A DNA stretch of 64,000 bases from Hermetia illucens (lineage: Eukaryota > Arthropoda > Insecta > Diptera > Stratiomyidae), in assembly GCF_905115235.1 (NCBI RefSeq), contig NC_051852.1, positions 36,033,199 to 36,097,198 on the forward strand, given 5' to 3'. This document shows, one piece after another, positions 1-12,974 of the stretch. The notes below the pieces were generated by a model that did not search any database, was not told the origin of the DNA, and worked only from the letters and a program-made list of their open reading frames with translations. Position numbers and translations under genes: made by a program. How positions within the stretch are numbered: the first letter of the stretch is position 1; every line of letters starts with the position of its first letter.

Positions 1-130
1 TTTGTTACAAACTAATAAGACTTCTGCTGATCGTATACGTCCTCCTTACCAGTGCTGCGAAGACGTACACGCGAAAGAAAGTTCTTCCGTCTAACTACGC
101 CTGTTCCTTATGTTTATTCCAATTCTTCCA

Positions 131-469
131 TTATAATGTCAACACCATCCACATCGACAGATTCCTCCTGAACCCCCGCATCAGGTTCCTCTTCAAATCC
201 CAGGCTCTCGACAAGAAACCCACGAACCACTCCCATTCCTCCTTAATTCTATTCAACCGCCCATATAATGGACATCGCTCTGGCTTGTACACCGCATAAT
301 AGTGAATTCCTGGTTGTTCCCAGTGGCAAGAAAACATCTTCACTTCAACCAGAGTTCTTCGGCAAATCTGATAAAACAGTTGAAGCGTTTGATAGCCAGT
401 AACATTGAAATAGATCCATATGTAATTGACTTTGAATATACGTAGTGAAGGATACAGCCTTGAAAGGTA
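131..469 (-). other. Unrecognised coding-like stretch, possible 3' end of a minus-strand gene
   Basis: One minus frame stays open for 113 codons and ends in TAA at 131-133. It has no convincing ATG. The peptide is aromatic- and Cys-rich in its middle (for example FSCHWEQPGIHYYAVY) and I do not recognise it. A second minus frame over about 118-245 ends in an acidic run (FEEEPDAGVQEE) and stops where an AATAAA signal begins on the minus strand (112-117). Either a gene end with a frameshift or chance openness would explain this. It may be an old gene or transposon fragment; no function is claimed. Confidence 0.2.
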
Positions 470-861
470 CTACTAAACCTTCCTAAGTAGATGCTGTGTT
501 CGAGAATAACTCCCGCAATGAGATTACTCAGTTTCCAATTTAATGCGAAAACCGTAGTCAAAAATGAGGAACATCTAAGCATCATCAAGGAGTACAAGTA
601 GCAAATACTCCTACTATAGCCGCAATCCAGCAGGAGTTTTATGGACAACTGCTAGTTAGACCTCACCAAATGTAATCTACTTTCCCCGATGGATTCCTGG
701 ATCCCTTGGCGGAAATTTCAACGCCATAAAAGGCACCTATACAAACCCAAGCACAAAACAACAGAAATTAGATAAAAATTCGACAAATGAAAACAATTTG
801 ATTTCTAGCTCTCAAAATGTATTAATTATTCGAAATTGGAACAAATCACATTTTCAAAATC
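470..861. other. No gene seen; 3' flank of polyubiquitin
   Basis: AT-rich sequence with no supported gene. On the minus strand it is the downstream flank of the polyubiquitin gene. The only poly(A)-signal candidate close to the stop is the variant AATACA (TGTATT at 818-823 on the plus strand), about 40 bases past the stop; no canonical AATAAA was seen there. Confidence 0.4.
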
Positions 862-3615
<2,754 letters not shown>

Positions 3616-5299
3616 TTACTGTAAAGAAAAAGAGAATTTATATTAGTAATGTGCTCAAAAATTATTAAAAGATTATCAGCGTTGAATAATGGCAATATCG
3701 ATCAACCAACTAGCTGCCAAATTCTTTCCAGACTTTTGAGAAACGAGGAAAATTTGCTCGACTGGATGTAATTCTAAACCCATTCGGACTGCGGCGACCA
3801 AATAGCCAAAGCTGTAATATACAAAATTTCCTGAGCCCATTGTAACGAAGTATAAATCATACAAACAAGAATGGAAGTGGGAAACGGCTCGGAAACTTCA
3901 GACTTCAAAATCTAAGGTAAGATCAGATCAGGTACTTAAAGGACATGGAAATCCAGGAAGATCCACTCTTCAATAATGGCTAAGGTGACGGATATTCCTG
4001 ATTATTCAAACCGAACACGAAACGTACCCGAGAAAACCCATCGGCCAGATGGGGATATAACTATCCACCCGGATCGACAGATGAAAAACAAATATAGGAC
4101 TATCTCTGACCTTTCATTCGCATCCTAGTACTGTGGTATATGAAATCATTCCCGAAAAGGGGAACGATTTGAATTGTTAACTTTAATTATCACCCCTTCA
4201 TCTCGAGTGTTCTATATAGGTTTTGTCAATCGTCAAATGAAGCCTCTCCCCATCAACACTTTTGCATGTATGCGGACCCTCCTCTTCCCTGAATCTCAAC
4301 GTAGAAGACGCTACTCACGGCATTTATGAGCACAGTTCCCACTTCATCGCCAAATTTCGTGTCAATCGGTATAGCCGTTTCTGAGAAAAGTATTTGACAG
4401 ACACACGATTTTGTAAACAAAACCTTAAAGAGGAACTGTCCGAGACTACAGTTCATCACTCACGCGTATTTTCGACACTTTCAAAAATGGAAGAATGTGA
4501 GAGAACCCAAATTCAATTGTGTTGTTTTTTTTGGGGCCACTTAAGGCATGTTGGATGACTGACAGTTTCTTCCCACTGCATCTGACCCTGAAACTTAGCT
4601 TTACACGATCGTAATTAACGCACTCCAGAACGGTCTTATAGAAGTCAGATCACAAGAGAAGAAACTACTACCCATTTACGAATGGAGTCCCTAAGTAACA
4701 AAATACGGTGCAGGGTGGACTCCGGTCTGGAGAACTGCAAAATAAGAACTTTGACTTATGCTAACAGTTAAGCGATGGAACTTTGCCTATAAAGTGTAGT
4801 TGGCACATTCAACCAATAAAATCGATCGGAGGTCTAGATGGACCGAGAAAGGGGCGTAACTCACCCATGCCAATTCCAACTCTCAGTTGAAGGCTTCACT
4901 TTTTTAAGTCAAGAAATAGATTACGAACGACCAAATTTGTCAATATTGGCTAAGTTTTAAAGCAACTAGGTCCCCACAACATAAAAGAAATAATGCCTTT
5001 TCCCACGGAAATGGTCATGGTTGTGGAGTATTCAAATGGAAGGCCTCGATCAGTACTTTACGAAGTAAATACTACTACTGAAAAACTACCCAACTTACAA
5101 AAAAAAAAAATTATGGCGGGCCATGCACGTGGTACCTAGGCCTCCAAATACGGAGAGTTGAGACGCAGTAAAGCAGGAACTGAAATCGTCTGCAAACAGT
5201 TAAGAGCGAAACTTGGTGCGCAGTTCCATCACCAGTGTATGAAAAAATGTACGAGATTCCCGATTGTTTGTAAGGTTTTGTGTTTAACAAAACGAAATG

Positions 5300-5640
5300 A
5301 TATATTTTGAGACCTAGACTTCGTATACATGAACCATGGCGATTTTTTGAATTTTTGAGAACGAGACCGGTTTCACTTTTTGAGCCTTCACTTCCCCCAT
5401 ATATCTCACCCAATATCATTTGATATCCCACATGATCATATTTAGTGCATATATGGGGAGCCACCCCTTCAACCTCAATACAAAATGGCGCCACTTGCCA
5501 TATGTGAAAGGGTTCACAGACCACACCTTACCAAATTTGGTGACAATTGGTTCAGCCATTTCCGAATAAATCGAATGTGATAGACAGACAGACATTGCAT
5601 CCATTTTAATAAAGTTTTGTTTCACTCAAAGCTTAAAAAA
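5300..5640. repeat. Dispersed repeat C (inside the ubiquitin intron)
   Basis: This stretch has a CATTTGATA-type motif and a wording around ATTGGTTCAGCCATTTC followed by GACAGACAGACA. Related wording occurs at 4350-4400 (TCAATCGGTATAGCC) and, for the CATTTGATACCC part, at about 27440-27510. Conceptual minus-strand reading gives short matching peptides (IDTKFG and IVTKFG) at the two intron sites, which shows repeat kinship, not coding. Class unknown. Confidence 0.4.
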
Positions 5641-5664
5641 TGCAACAATATCCCCTAGAAGCTT

Positions 5665-5880
5665 TAGACAAGTCGAGAAACCGGAAGCTCAGCGCTTCAG
5701 GTATGAAAGGTTTTGTTTGCTTCTTCTATGAATATATATGAGTACAGAACTATCCCATTTGTACGTAGCCCATTTGGTATAGCGCATTTAGCGTGTCTGA
5801 CTACTCACTTTAGTGTGATAAAAAAAAATAGGTTGCAGCAAATTTACACGGCAAATTCAACTTTGAGCTACTGTAACTTT
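5665..5880 (+). repeat. Dispersed repeat A, possibly tRNA-derived
   Basis: It starts near CAAGTCGAGAAACC and runs through GGTATGAAAGGTTTTGT. A closely related copy lies at 27043-27245 and a short one at 10415-10480. Its middle (5765-5825) reads like a decayed tRNA: TAGCCCATTTGGTATAGC resembles a pol III A box, followed by GTGTCTGACTACTCAC. No good B box remains, so SINE status is only a possibility. Confidence 0.5.
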
Positions 5881-5964
5881 GTAGTATGATTTTGATCAAA
5901 CTTGGGGATAATATGCTTCATATTTTATACTAACTCTGGGATAAACTACTAAATTTCTCGTTCT

Positions 5965-6140
5965 TCTCGAAACTGCATGTTGAAAACCGGCTGCCACCAT
6001 AGTCCCAAAATCTATCCAACCAAATTCTTTGAAATTTTCAAGACTTATTTAGAACATATTTCTACGGGCCGCAAACTAGGATAATTGCGATTCATTCAGT
6101 AGTTTTTCTAATTCATTGAAGAAGCCGTGAAAATTCAATC
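5965..6140 (+). repeat. Dispersed repeat B
   Basis: The stretch from CGAAACTGCATGTTG to ATTGAAGAAGCC is matched at 51191-51645, where the second copy is split by a SINE. The shared core includes GAACATATTT and CCGCAAACTAGGATAATT. No coding capacity; class unknown. Confidence 0.5.
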
Positions 6141-7415
6141 AAAATTCGGCTAGCGACCAGTTCCTGGTTTCTAGACTTGTTTTGAATTACATGAATCCCT
6201 CAAGGAGTCATTAATTGGTAGTTTCCACTCATTGTAGGTCACAATCACTAACGTTACGTATGTCGTTTTGCGACATGAATGCAAAACTTTGCAGCTCATG
6301 GACGCTCTAAGTGATGCCACGTCATATTAACTGTTGTCACGGTGACCAAAATTCATTGAGGAAGAGGATAAGTTCTATCTTTTCTCTAGCCTTTGTCCCG
6401 TCCACAAGCAGAATGCGCTCGATCAAGGAAGAGGACAACTGGCCCTGCCCTCGAAATATCGATATATGGGGAACAGAAACTCATATTCGACATTTTAAGA
6501 AAGATTTAGACTTCTGTTTTCTTTTCTTACTAAATTACAGGCCAGAAAATCTATAGAACAGTAGAATCACAATACTTGCAAACTTTTCTACAATGTCCTA
6601 CTGAAACGCTAATAGAGGCAAAAAATAGATGTTGGAAAAAAACGATTGAAGTGAAGTTTGAAAACAGGTCATACTCCTTAAATGCAGCTTTTCCCAGAAA
6701 ACCATAATGAAACGATCCACACCCCTGAAGTGGTATTTTCCCTGAACCGATCCTGACAGCACAATAGACTTAACATAGATTTTATGAAGTTTTGACGAGC
6801 ACAGAGCTGGAACTACATCACCCAAACCCATTATAGTACATAATTTGCACCGAGGGCAATGTCATTTGAATCCGACTTAATTCAAACGGACTCCTCAAGC
6901 GATCAATGTATAATTTCGCGAATCAAGCTAGACGATGAATCAAATTTCTCAAACATTAAGTTGGCTTGTGTCGCCAACTTAGGAGGTTAGGTTAAGTTAC
7001 AGTTGATTCAACCAACAATTATCCGAACAGGCGACCATTTACCGAGAAGCAACATGCCGCAAGGTGAACCTTGCTGGAATTAAACTCAGCGAGTTGCGTT
7101 TGGGGCAAAACTCAATTCCGACCCCTAACATATGGAAGAGTTTTACATCTCTAAGAGAGGAAAGCTGTCCTTGATTTCAGATAACGACATTAGAGATAAA
7201 TTCAACACTCTCCCCTCAGCTGAGAAATCACCCATTCGGCGATGGTACCAAAATTAATGAGAATTAAAACTAGTTCAAACTACAAATTAGGCGCTTCAGA
7301 TATGAAAAATTTTGCAATTTTTGATTCAGGATGCTAGCAAGAAGTAGGATATAAAGAAATTTTATGGCTAACTAACTTCAGGCATTCAACATATATTATT
7401 TGAGTCATGCAAATA

Positions 7416-7640
7416 CAGTGGAACCTGGATACTTCGAACTCGGGTACCACGAAATCGTTGAGAACTTTTTCCTTGGTCCCTTGAATTACTCATTGCTCCC
7501 AGCGTCCGTACTTTGAATAATTCGAAGGTTTTCTTTGGTCCCTTCGATTTTGAAATAACCATGACGCATGGAATCTCACACTTTAATGATTTCGCTAGGA
7601 ATGGGCATTTCATCCAAGCTGTCGACAATGTTGTTGCCTA
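7416..7640. mobile_element. Pogo/Tigger-like DNA transposon end relic
   Basis: After a TA dinucleotide the sequence begins CAGTGGAACCTGGATACTTC and continues with repeated TTCGAA-type wording, which resembles the terminal inverted repeat wording of pogo/Tigger members of the Tc1/mariner superfamily. No matching right end was found and the reading frames inside are broken. It lies inside the polyubiquitin intron. Confidence 0.4.
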
Positions 7641-8470
7641 CATTCCAGTCTTAAACCCCTACAAAACCCTATTCTTAGTAAAAATATATATTTCACACAG
7701 CAATCAACTGCGCACCATATCAATGGCGATAATTCTGTAGAAGCCTGAAGACTTCCAAACAAGGGAAACTGAGATAAGCACAAAGCGTGGAATTTGGAAC
7801 TAATTAAAGGAAATATTTTTCATGATAAAAGCAGGTGACTCTCTCCACTGCCTATTAACAATAATGTTCAAATATCAACCGCTTAAATAAGTAATTTTCT
7901 AGAACAGCTGCCAGCGTTATATAATTACATATGGAAAACTATGAATTGAATTATTGATCGTGTCCCACTTTCCAAACTTATAATTGCGAAATGTACCAAC
8001 TACCACTGAATATGGGAGATTTAAATCGAATTCACCAGACGGGCATGCACCAATATAAGTGAGGATTCTTCACAAAAATAAATTAATCATGTTGAAATAT
8101 AAACTTCAATTAAAATGAGAAACTCCCCGGAAAGTATTATGAAGCCATTTCTTTGCAATGGCTTCGTTTACCACATAAGAGACGCCATTTTCTAAGCTAT
8201 GGAAAATTCTCGAAAACCCTTCATGAAAAACTTTAGCCAACTTATGACTGTTAGGCTTTATAGCTGCCCTTTGGAATATTTTAGGGTTTCTCACAATTAA
8301 ATCGTTTAAGTTAATAACCAGAGTTTCACAATATTACAGAAAATAATGCGACTCATGAAACATGGCTGACTCATGAAAAACTCCCCAAACTGAACTGCTA
8401 TTTCACAATTTCCGCTACTTTTCACACGCTCTATTAAATATTTTCACTTCCACACGGTTCCCCAGCTTAC

Positions 8471-8668
8471 CTGCAAAATTTTCCAAAATAAATTCAGATT
8501 TTTCTCAACGCTTCCTTTTCACTGAACTAAATTTCACTTTTTTTTGTATAAATGTCCTCCTTTGTTCTATCACTTTTAAAATACTCTTGGACTCGAAAAG
8601 AAATATTCGCACTAGAAATCGTTTGCTCTCGCAACGAAACTATTCATCAGAAGTTTCCTTTGCTTGTG
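8471..8668 (-). other. Probable 5' UTR exon 1 of polyubiquitin
   Basis: Between a TATA box at 8691-8698 (expected start about 30 bases downstream, near 8668) and a strong GT donor at 8470 lies about 200 bases without an ATG-led frame of note, as expected for a non-coding first exon. The transcription start is an estimate from TATA spacing. Confidence 0.5.
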
Positions 8669-8690
8669 GCTCTCGCCTACTGTTCACGGG

Positions 8691-8698
8691 TATTTATA
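8691..8698 (-). promoter_or_regulatory. TATA box, putative polyubiquitin promoter
   Basis: TATAAATA on the minus strand, within ACTATAAATACCCG. It is correctly oriented and spaced ahead of the donor-bearing first exon. No clear heat-shock element (alternating GAA/TTC at 2-base spacing) was found within 200 bases upstream. Confidence 0.5.
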
Positions 8699-8769
8699 GT
8701 CAAATGCTAGAGAATTAGGAAAAAATAATGACACATAGCCATCTTTTTCACTCCTACAGTGTTTAGATT

Positions 8770-8787
8770 GCTGAATTGCAATTCAGC
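8770..8787. promoter_or_regulatory. 18-bp perfect palindrome upstream of the TATA box
   Basis: GCTGAATTGCAATTCAGC is its own reverse complement, and a third GCTGAATT half follows at 8792. It lies about 75 bases upstream of the TATA box. The half-site TGCTGA resembles a Maf/CncC half-site, which is an inference only. Confidence 0.4.
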
Positions 8788-8799
8788 CGTTGCTGAATT

Positions 8800-10410
8800 A
8801 CGAGACAGCTGTATTATTACAAATGGAGGAGATTCGAAAACGTAATAGAAGAGAGAAAAATTGAGAGATAACTGAAAATTTAATGGCGGAAAAACTGGTT
8901 ACAAACAGCTTGTTTTTGTTTTTATTTTCTCAAACATTTGCGGATTTATGCAAATGCGAATAATATTTTGTTGGAGTTCTATTGATTTGCTTTGCGTCCG
9001 GTAGAAAGCCGTCCTCCCAGACTACCGAGAAAGCTATTAATAATGATTACAAAGAATATATTCTGTTTTCGTCAGAAGGAAAATGAGTCAAAGAGTTTTT
9101 CCAGAGTTACATGCATGCGTTGAGAGCGTTTTGTTTTCGTGAATATTCTATTCGTTGCAGTCTAGACGGTTCACGAGCTGCTGATAATCGAGAGCAAGCG
9201 AAAATAATGAAATTATAAATTTCTTGATAAGATAATGCGAAACTTCAGCAAAAACAAACAAATAATCATTCCTATCGTCACACATAATATATGGCCTTAA
9301 TTGAATTGTAAGAACGAAATGCGATGTACACAAGTTTTCTCCACTTCTGCGAACTTCCCGAGGGAATATTCGTTGTTCCGCGGAACAAGGTTCATCTATG
9401 CATGATTTTAATAAATGTGTCTATTTTGGTTCAACAACATTTTACGCTGCTTTTGAAATAATTTAAAGCAGCGCGTGGAAAGTGTAAAGTTTATTGTTTC
9501 GAACAAGGGAAAGCATGGCGTGTGGGGTCATTGACAAAGTCATGCATTTAAGTCAGTTCAAGTTATTTTCTGATACAAGAATCTAAAATTCAGTAGAATT
9601 ATTGGATAGGAAAATGATCAATGGCTTGTAATACTGCTATGGAAACCAAGTAATTACAACCAACAAATGAAGTCAAAGATGGCGTTTGAAGAGAGAAGGA
9701 GAAGCCAAAACCAACACCTACCAGGCTAAGAAAAAACTACCCCAAAAGAAAAACAGCAAATTATTAAAAAGTAGCATCCATAAAACATCTAAAAGTAGAG
9801 CATCTTCCCGGTACATACATTACTTGACACAATTCCATTTCTTATCGTATCTGACCTACTAGATGCTAGGCAAATTATTGCCTTACGAAGTTAGCTTCGT
9901 ATCAGGCTTTTGCCCCGTAGTAATATCAAACGGTTTATTTTTTGAGAAAAAAGACAGATATTTAGATGAAATTATGCATATTCTCATAACGTTAAAGTTT
10001 TAGAAAATGATTTATGAAATTTTCCAAGCTGGTTTTTGTTTGCTACAATTTTTTTAATAAAATGTCAAAAATTGACGTCTTGGGTGATTTCCGGTCATTG
10101 AGACTTGAAAGCCGCTATTTGCGTTTCAAGTGGTTATTAGTAATGCCACTTGAATTAGTTCCGCAGCTTACATTCATAAAAATTGAATTTAATATAGGAA
10201 GGTGCATGCACAAGTTGCATAAACTTGAAGATTATGTGCAATGACGTGATTTTGTGCACAGAAAATCAACTTGCGTGCATATTTTACGTTATGAAAATCA
10301 TACAATTAAATGTCATTAAGAGTGCACATACCTGCCGCTTGTTTTTATTGCATAACATTAATTTTTGGGCCTTTCTTCTACATAGAAAATAACAAAAATT
10401 GATCAAATCT
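8800..10410. other. No gene or recognisable repeat seen
   Basis: AT-rich DNA upstream of the polyubiquitin promoter. Short open frames occur on both strands, but none has a recognisable domain or codon bias. A GGAATATTC dimer at 9363-9371 was considered as a distal heat-shock site and not accepted. Confidence 0.4.
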
Positions 10411-10414
10411 TAAA

Positions 10415-10480
10415 TCTAGACAAGTCGGAATTTCGGAAGCTGGCGCTTCGGGTATAAAGGTTTTGTGTTTTTCTTATGTG
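10415..10480 (+). repeat. Short fragment of repeat A
   Basis: CTAGACAAGTCGGAATTTC and GGTATAAAGGTTTTGTG match the start of the repeat at 5665 and 27043; the rest is missing. Confidence 0.4.
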
Positions 10481-10649
10481 AGAAATTTTCTACGCACATT
10501 TTTCCATTTGTATTTGTCTAAAAACCCCAAAATGTTCCTTCATATTTTTTTTTCAAACTACAAGAAATACGCACATATTACAGATGTAGATATTATGCTC
10601 ACACTAAACAAACAAACACTGCCTATTACCAAATACTGTATTTTATATG

Positions 10650-12960
10650 CATCTTCTTTTTCTTCAGCCTTTGTCCCTTTCACAACCGGGGTCGGCTCGT
10701 CGTGATTGGTTTCGCCATTTGGCTCTATCGAATGCGAATGATCTGGATGCAATCTCGACGCTTTTAAATCCCCATCCAGCGTATCAAGCCACTGTTGTTG
10801 AGGCCTGCCTTTTGGTTGTTTACCACCGACTTCGATGTTCAGACCAATCTTGGCAAGTGAATTGCCGTTAGCGCCAATTGCACGACCATACCATCGAAGA
10901 CACACCTCTCTTGCAACTTTTCCACGATCGGTGCAACCCCATAACGATCGCGGATATCTTCATTTCGGATGTGATCAAAACGTGTCACACCACTAGTCCA
11001 ACGTAACATCTTCGTCTCCATTACCCCAAGACGTCGTTCATTGTCTTTTATAGTTGACCAACACTCAGAACCATAGAGAACGACAGGACGGATGACATTG
11101 CGGTAAATTTTAAATTTGAGATTTCGTTGATTCATCCACGTTCATCCACGTTGCGTTAATGCGTGAAGCAATTTCATAACGCAGTTCTCCATTAGCTGAT
11201 AGCGTTGACCTGAGGTATTTAAATCGCTCAGTTTTGGGTAGATCACTGCCGCTGACAGTGATTGTGCCTGTTTCATGGGGATCGGTCGTCAAAAATTCAT
11301 TCCATTTTTCGACAAGTTGCTAGAGATCATTTTTGCTATGAGATGCTAGGAAAACATCCTCTGCATAAAGCAGTGTGCAAGGCGCTGGACGTTGGATATC
11401 CCCCGTGGCGGTGTCCATAACAAGAAGAAAGAGGAGTAATGAGAGGGCGCTTCCTTGATGAATACTAACAGAGACACGAAGCGGTTTTGATACACCCGAC
11501 ATACATCGAACTTTACTTTTTGAATCGTGGTAGAGCAATTAAACCCAGCGCACGAGTTCTTCTGGCACGAAGTGTTGTCGTAAAGCATACCAGATGAGTT
11601 CGTGTGGTACACGGTCAAACGCTTTCTCTAGATCCAGAAAGGCAATGTAAAGAGGGCGATGCTTCTCACGGTGTTTCTCCATGAGTAACCGCACAGCGTG
11701 TATTGCGTCAGTAGTTCCGCAGTTCTTGACAAATCCGGCTTGATTCACGGTTATTTCAACGATTTCGCGAATACGGTTGTCAAGAATGCGTTCAAAAATC
11801 TTCATGGTATGGGAAAGTAACCGGATCGGACGGTAATTTGAACATTCTGCTGGGCTACCTTTCTTTTTCCATATTGGAACGGTGGTACTTTCTTGCCAGT
11901 CAGATGGTGTTCTTCCTTCCTGAATAACCCGGTTACAGAATTCACTGAGTCACAGTGTTGGGTCCCAGCTCTTCGCTTTCCAGAGCTCAGATGCGATGTC
12001 GTCAGGTCCTGTTGCTTTCCCCGATTTCATTTGTTTTATTGCCGCCTCGATTTCAGTTGCGCTGACTGGTGGAACTGCTCCAAATGTCGGCAATGATTGT
12101 GGAAGTGGAGGATGAGCAAATTCTTCAGTTGAAATCTGCTCGAAGTATTGTCGCCATCTATCCGTTGCGGCTCGACGGTTGGTAAGCAAAGTACCGTTCT
12201 TGTCATTAACACAACAGAAGTGTTCGATATCCTGTGTGCGTTCATCACGGCTTTTAGCAAGTCGATACAGATCTCTCTCGTCATCCCGAGTGTCCAGTTT
12301 ATCGTAAAGATTTTTGAAATGGTTCGCTCGGGTGACAGCGACCGCTTTCTTTGCTTCCCGGTTGGCATTCTTATAAATCTGCCAATTAGCAGGCGTTTTA
12401 TCGTCGAGAAATTTGTGGTAGAGGCGTTCATTTCAACATCATCATTCCAAAGCCAAGTATCTCGGTTGATATACCACTTACCCGGCTTGGTGACCCCGAG
12501 GGTTGCAGAGGCCGCTTTGTGGATCGTGTCTTTCATTTGGTTCCATGATTCTTCCACATTCGTAAGGGTTGGCAATCGTATGAGTGAGACCGTTTCTTCT
12601 TTCTTCTCACCAAATCGCCACCATTTAAAGCGCGGCGGGCCAGTGCGTTCCTCACGCTGTTTTATCGGTGGCTTAATTCGCAGGACGGCAATCAACGGCC
12701 GATGTTGAGGTGCGATGGTCTCATAGGGAACGACTTTGCAATCAGTGACAGTGGTAAAATGTTGGCGTCTTATGAGAATATAGTCGATTTGCGTTTTACT
12801 GTTCCCACTATAAAATGTGGGAAGATGAGACAATCGTTTGATGAAATGTGGGAAGATGAGACAATCGTTTGATGTAGATTTTCTCGTTATGTAGGCTACG
12901 AAATCGTCCATCCTCATGTAGGGGGCCAAAAATTCCTGGGAGGATTCTTCTCTCGAACGC
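10650..12960 (-). mobile_element. RTE-clade LINE, broken, 5'-truncated
   Basis: Read on the minus strand: the endonuclease C-terminus (KTQIDYILIRR near 12770), then the RTE-type linker (KPGKWYINRDTWLWNDDV, about 12430-12490), then RT blocks in several frames (KSGKATGPDD near 12020; IAFLDLEKAFDRVPHELIW near 11620; YAED near 11350, where the canonical box is YADD, so this copy lacks one catalytic Asp), then a tail with RFDHIRNEDIRDRYGVAPI and GRPQQQWLDTLDGDL typical of RTE 3' ends. The N-terminal half of the endonuclease is missing. Frames shift repeatedly, so it is dead. A 31-bp tandem duplication lies at about 12812-12873. A second 3' piece of the same family lies at 15905-16330. Confidence 0.85.
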
Positions 12961-12974
12961 GGCCAAGAGTTCAG

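Larger units (their letters stand above)
3619..8470 (-). other. Probable 5' UTR intron of polyubiquitin (4852 bp)
   Basis: Read on the minus strand, the 3' end has a TACTAAT branch-point match, a pyrimidine tract and CAG ending at 3619, only 15 bases before the ATG. The best matching donor is GCAG|GTAAGC at 8474-8465, which lies downstream of a TATA box in the same orientation. A single large intron in the 5' UTR just before the start codon is known for polyubiquitin genes of insects and vertebrates. The interior has no supported exon; it carries relics described separately (5300-5640, 5665-5880, 5965-6140, 7416-7640). Near the donor, two GACTCATGAAA direct repeats (8350-8360, 8368-8378) include an AP-1-like TGACTCA. 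RNA data would be needed to prove the splice. Confidence 0.62.

Noticed and set aside
3676-3864. 62-codon minus frame just upstream of the ubiquitin ATG
   Set aside because: Lies inside the likely intron, no recognisable domain, length within chance for this composition.
9360-9395. Heat-shock element cluster upstream of polyubiquitin
   Set aside because: GGAATATTC is one good dimer, but the following GAA/TTC blocks have wrong 4-base spacing and the site is about 700 bases from the start.
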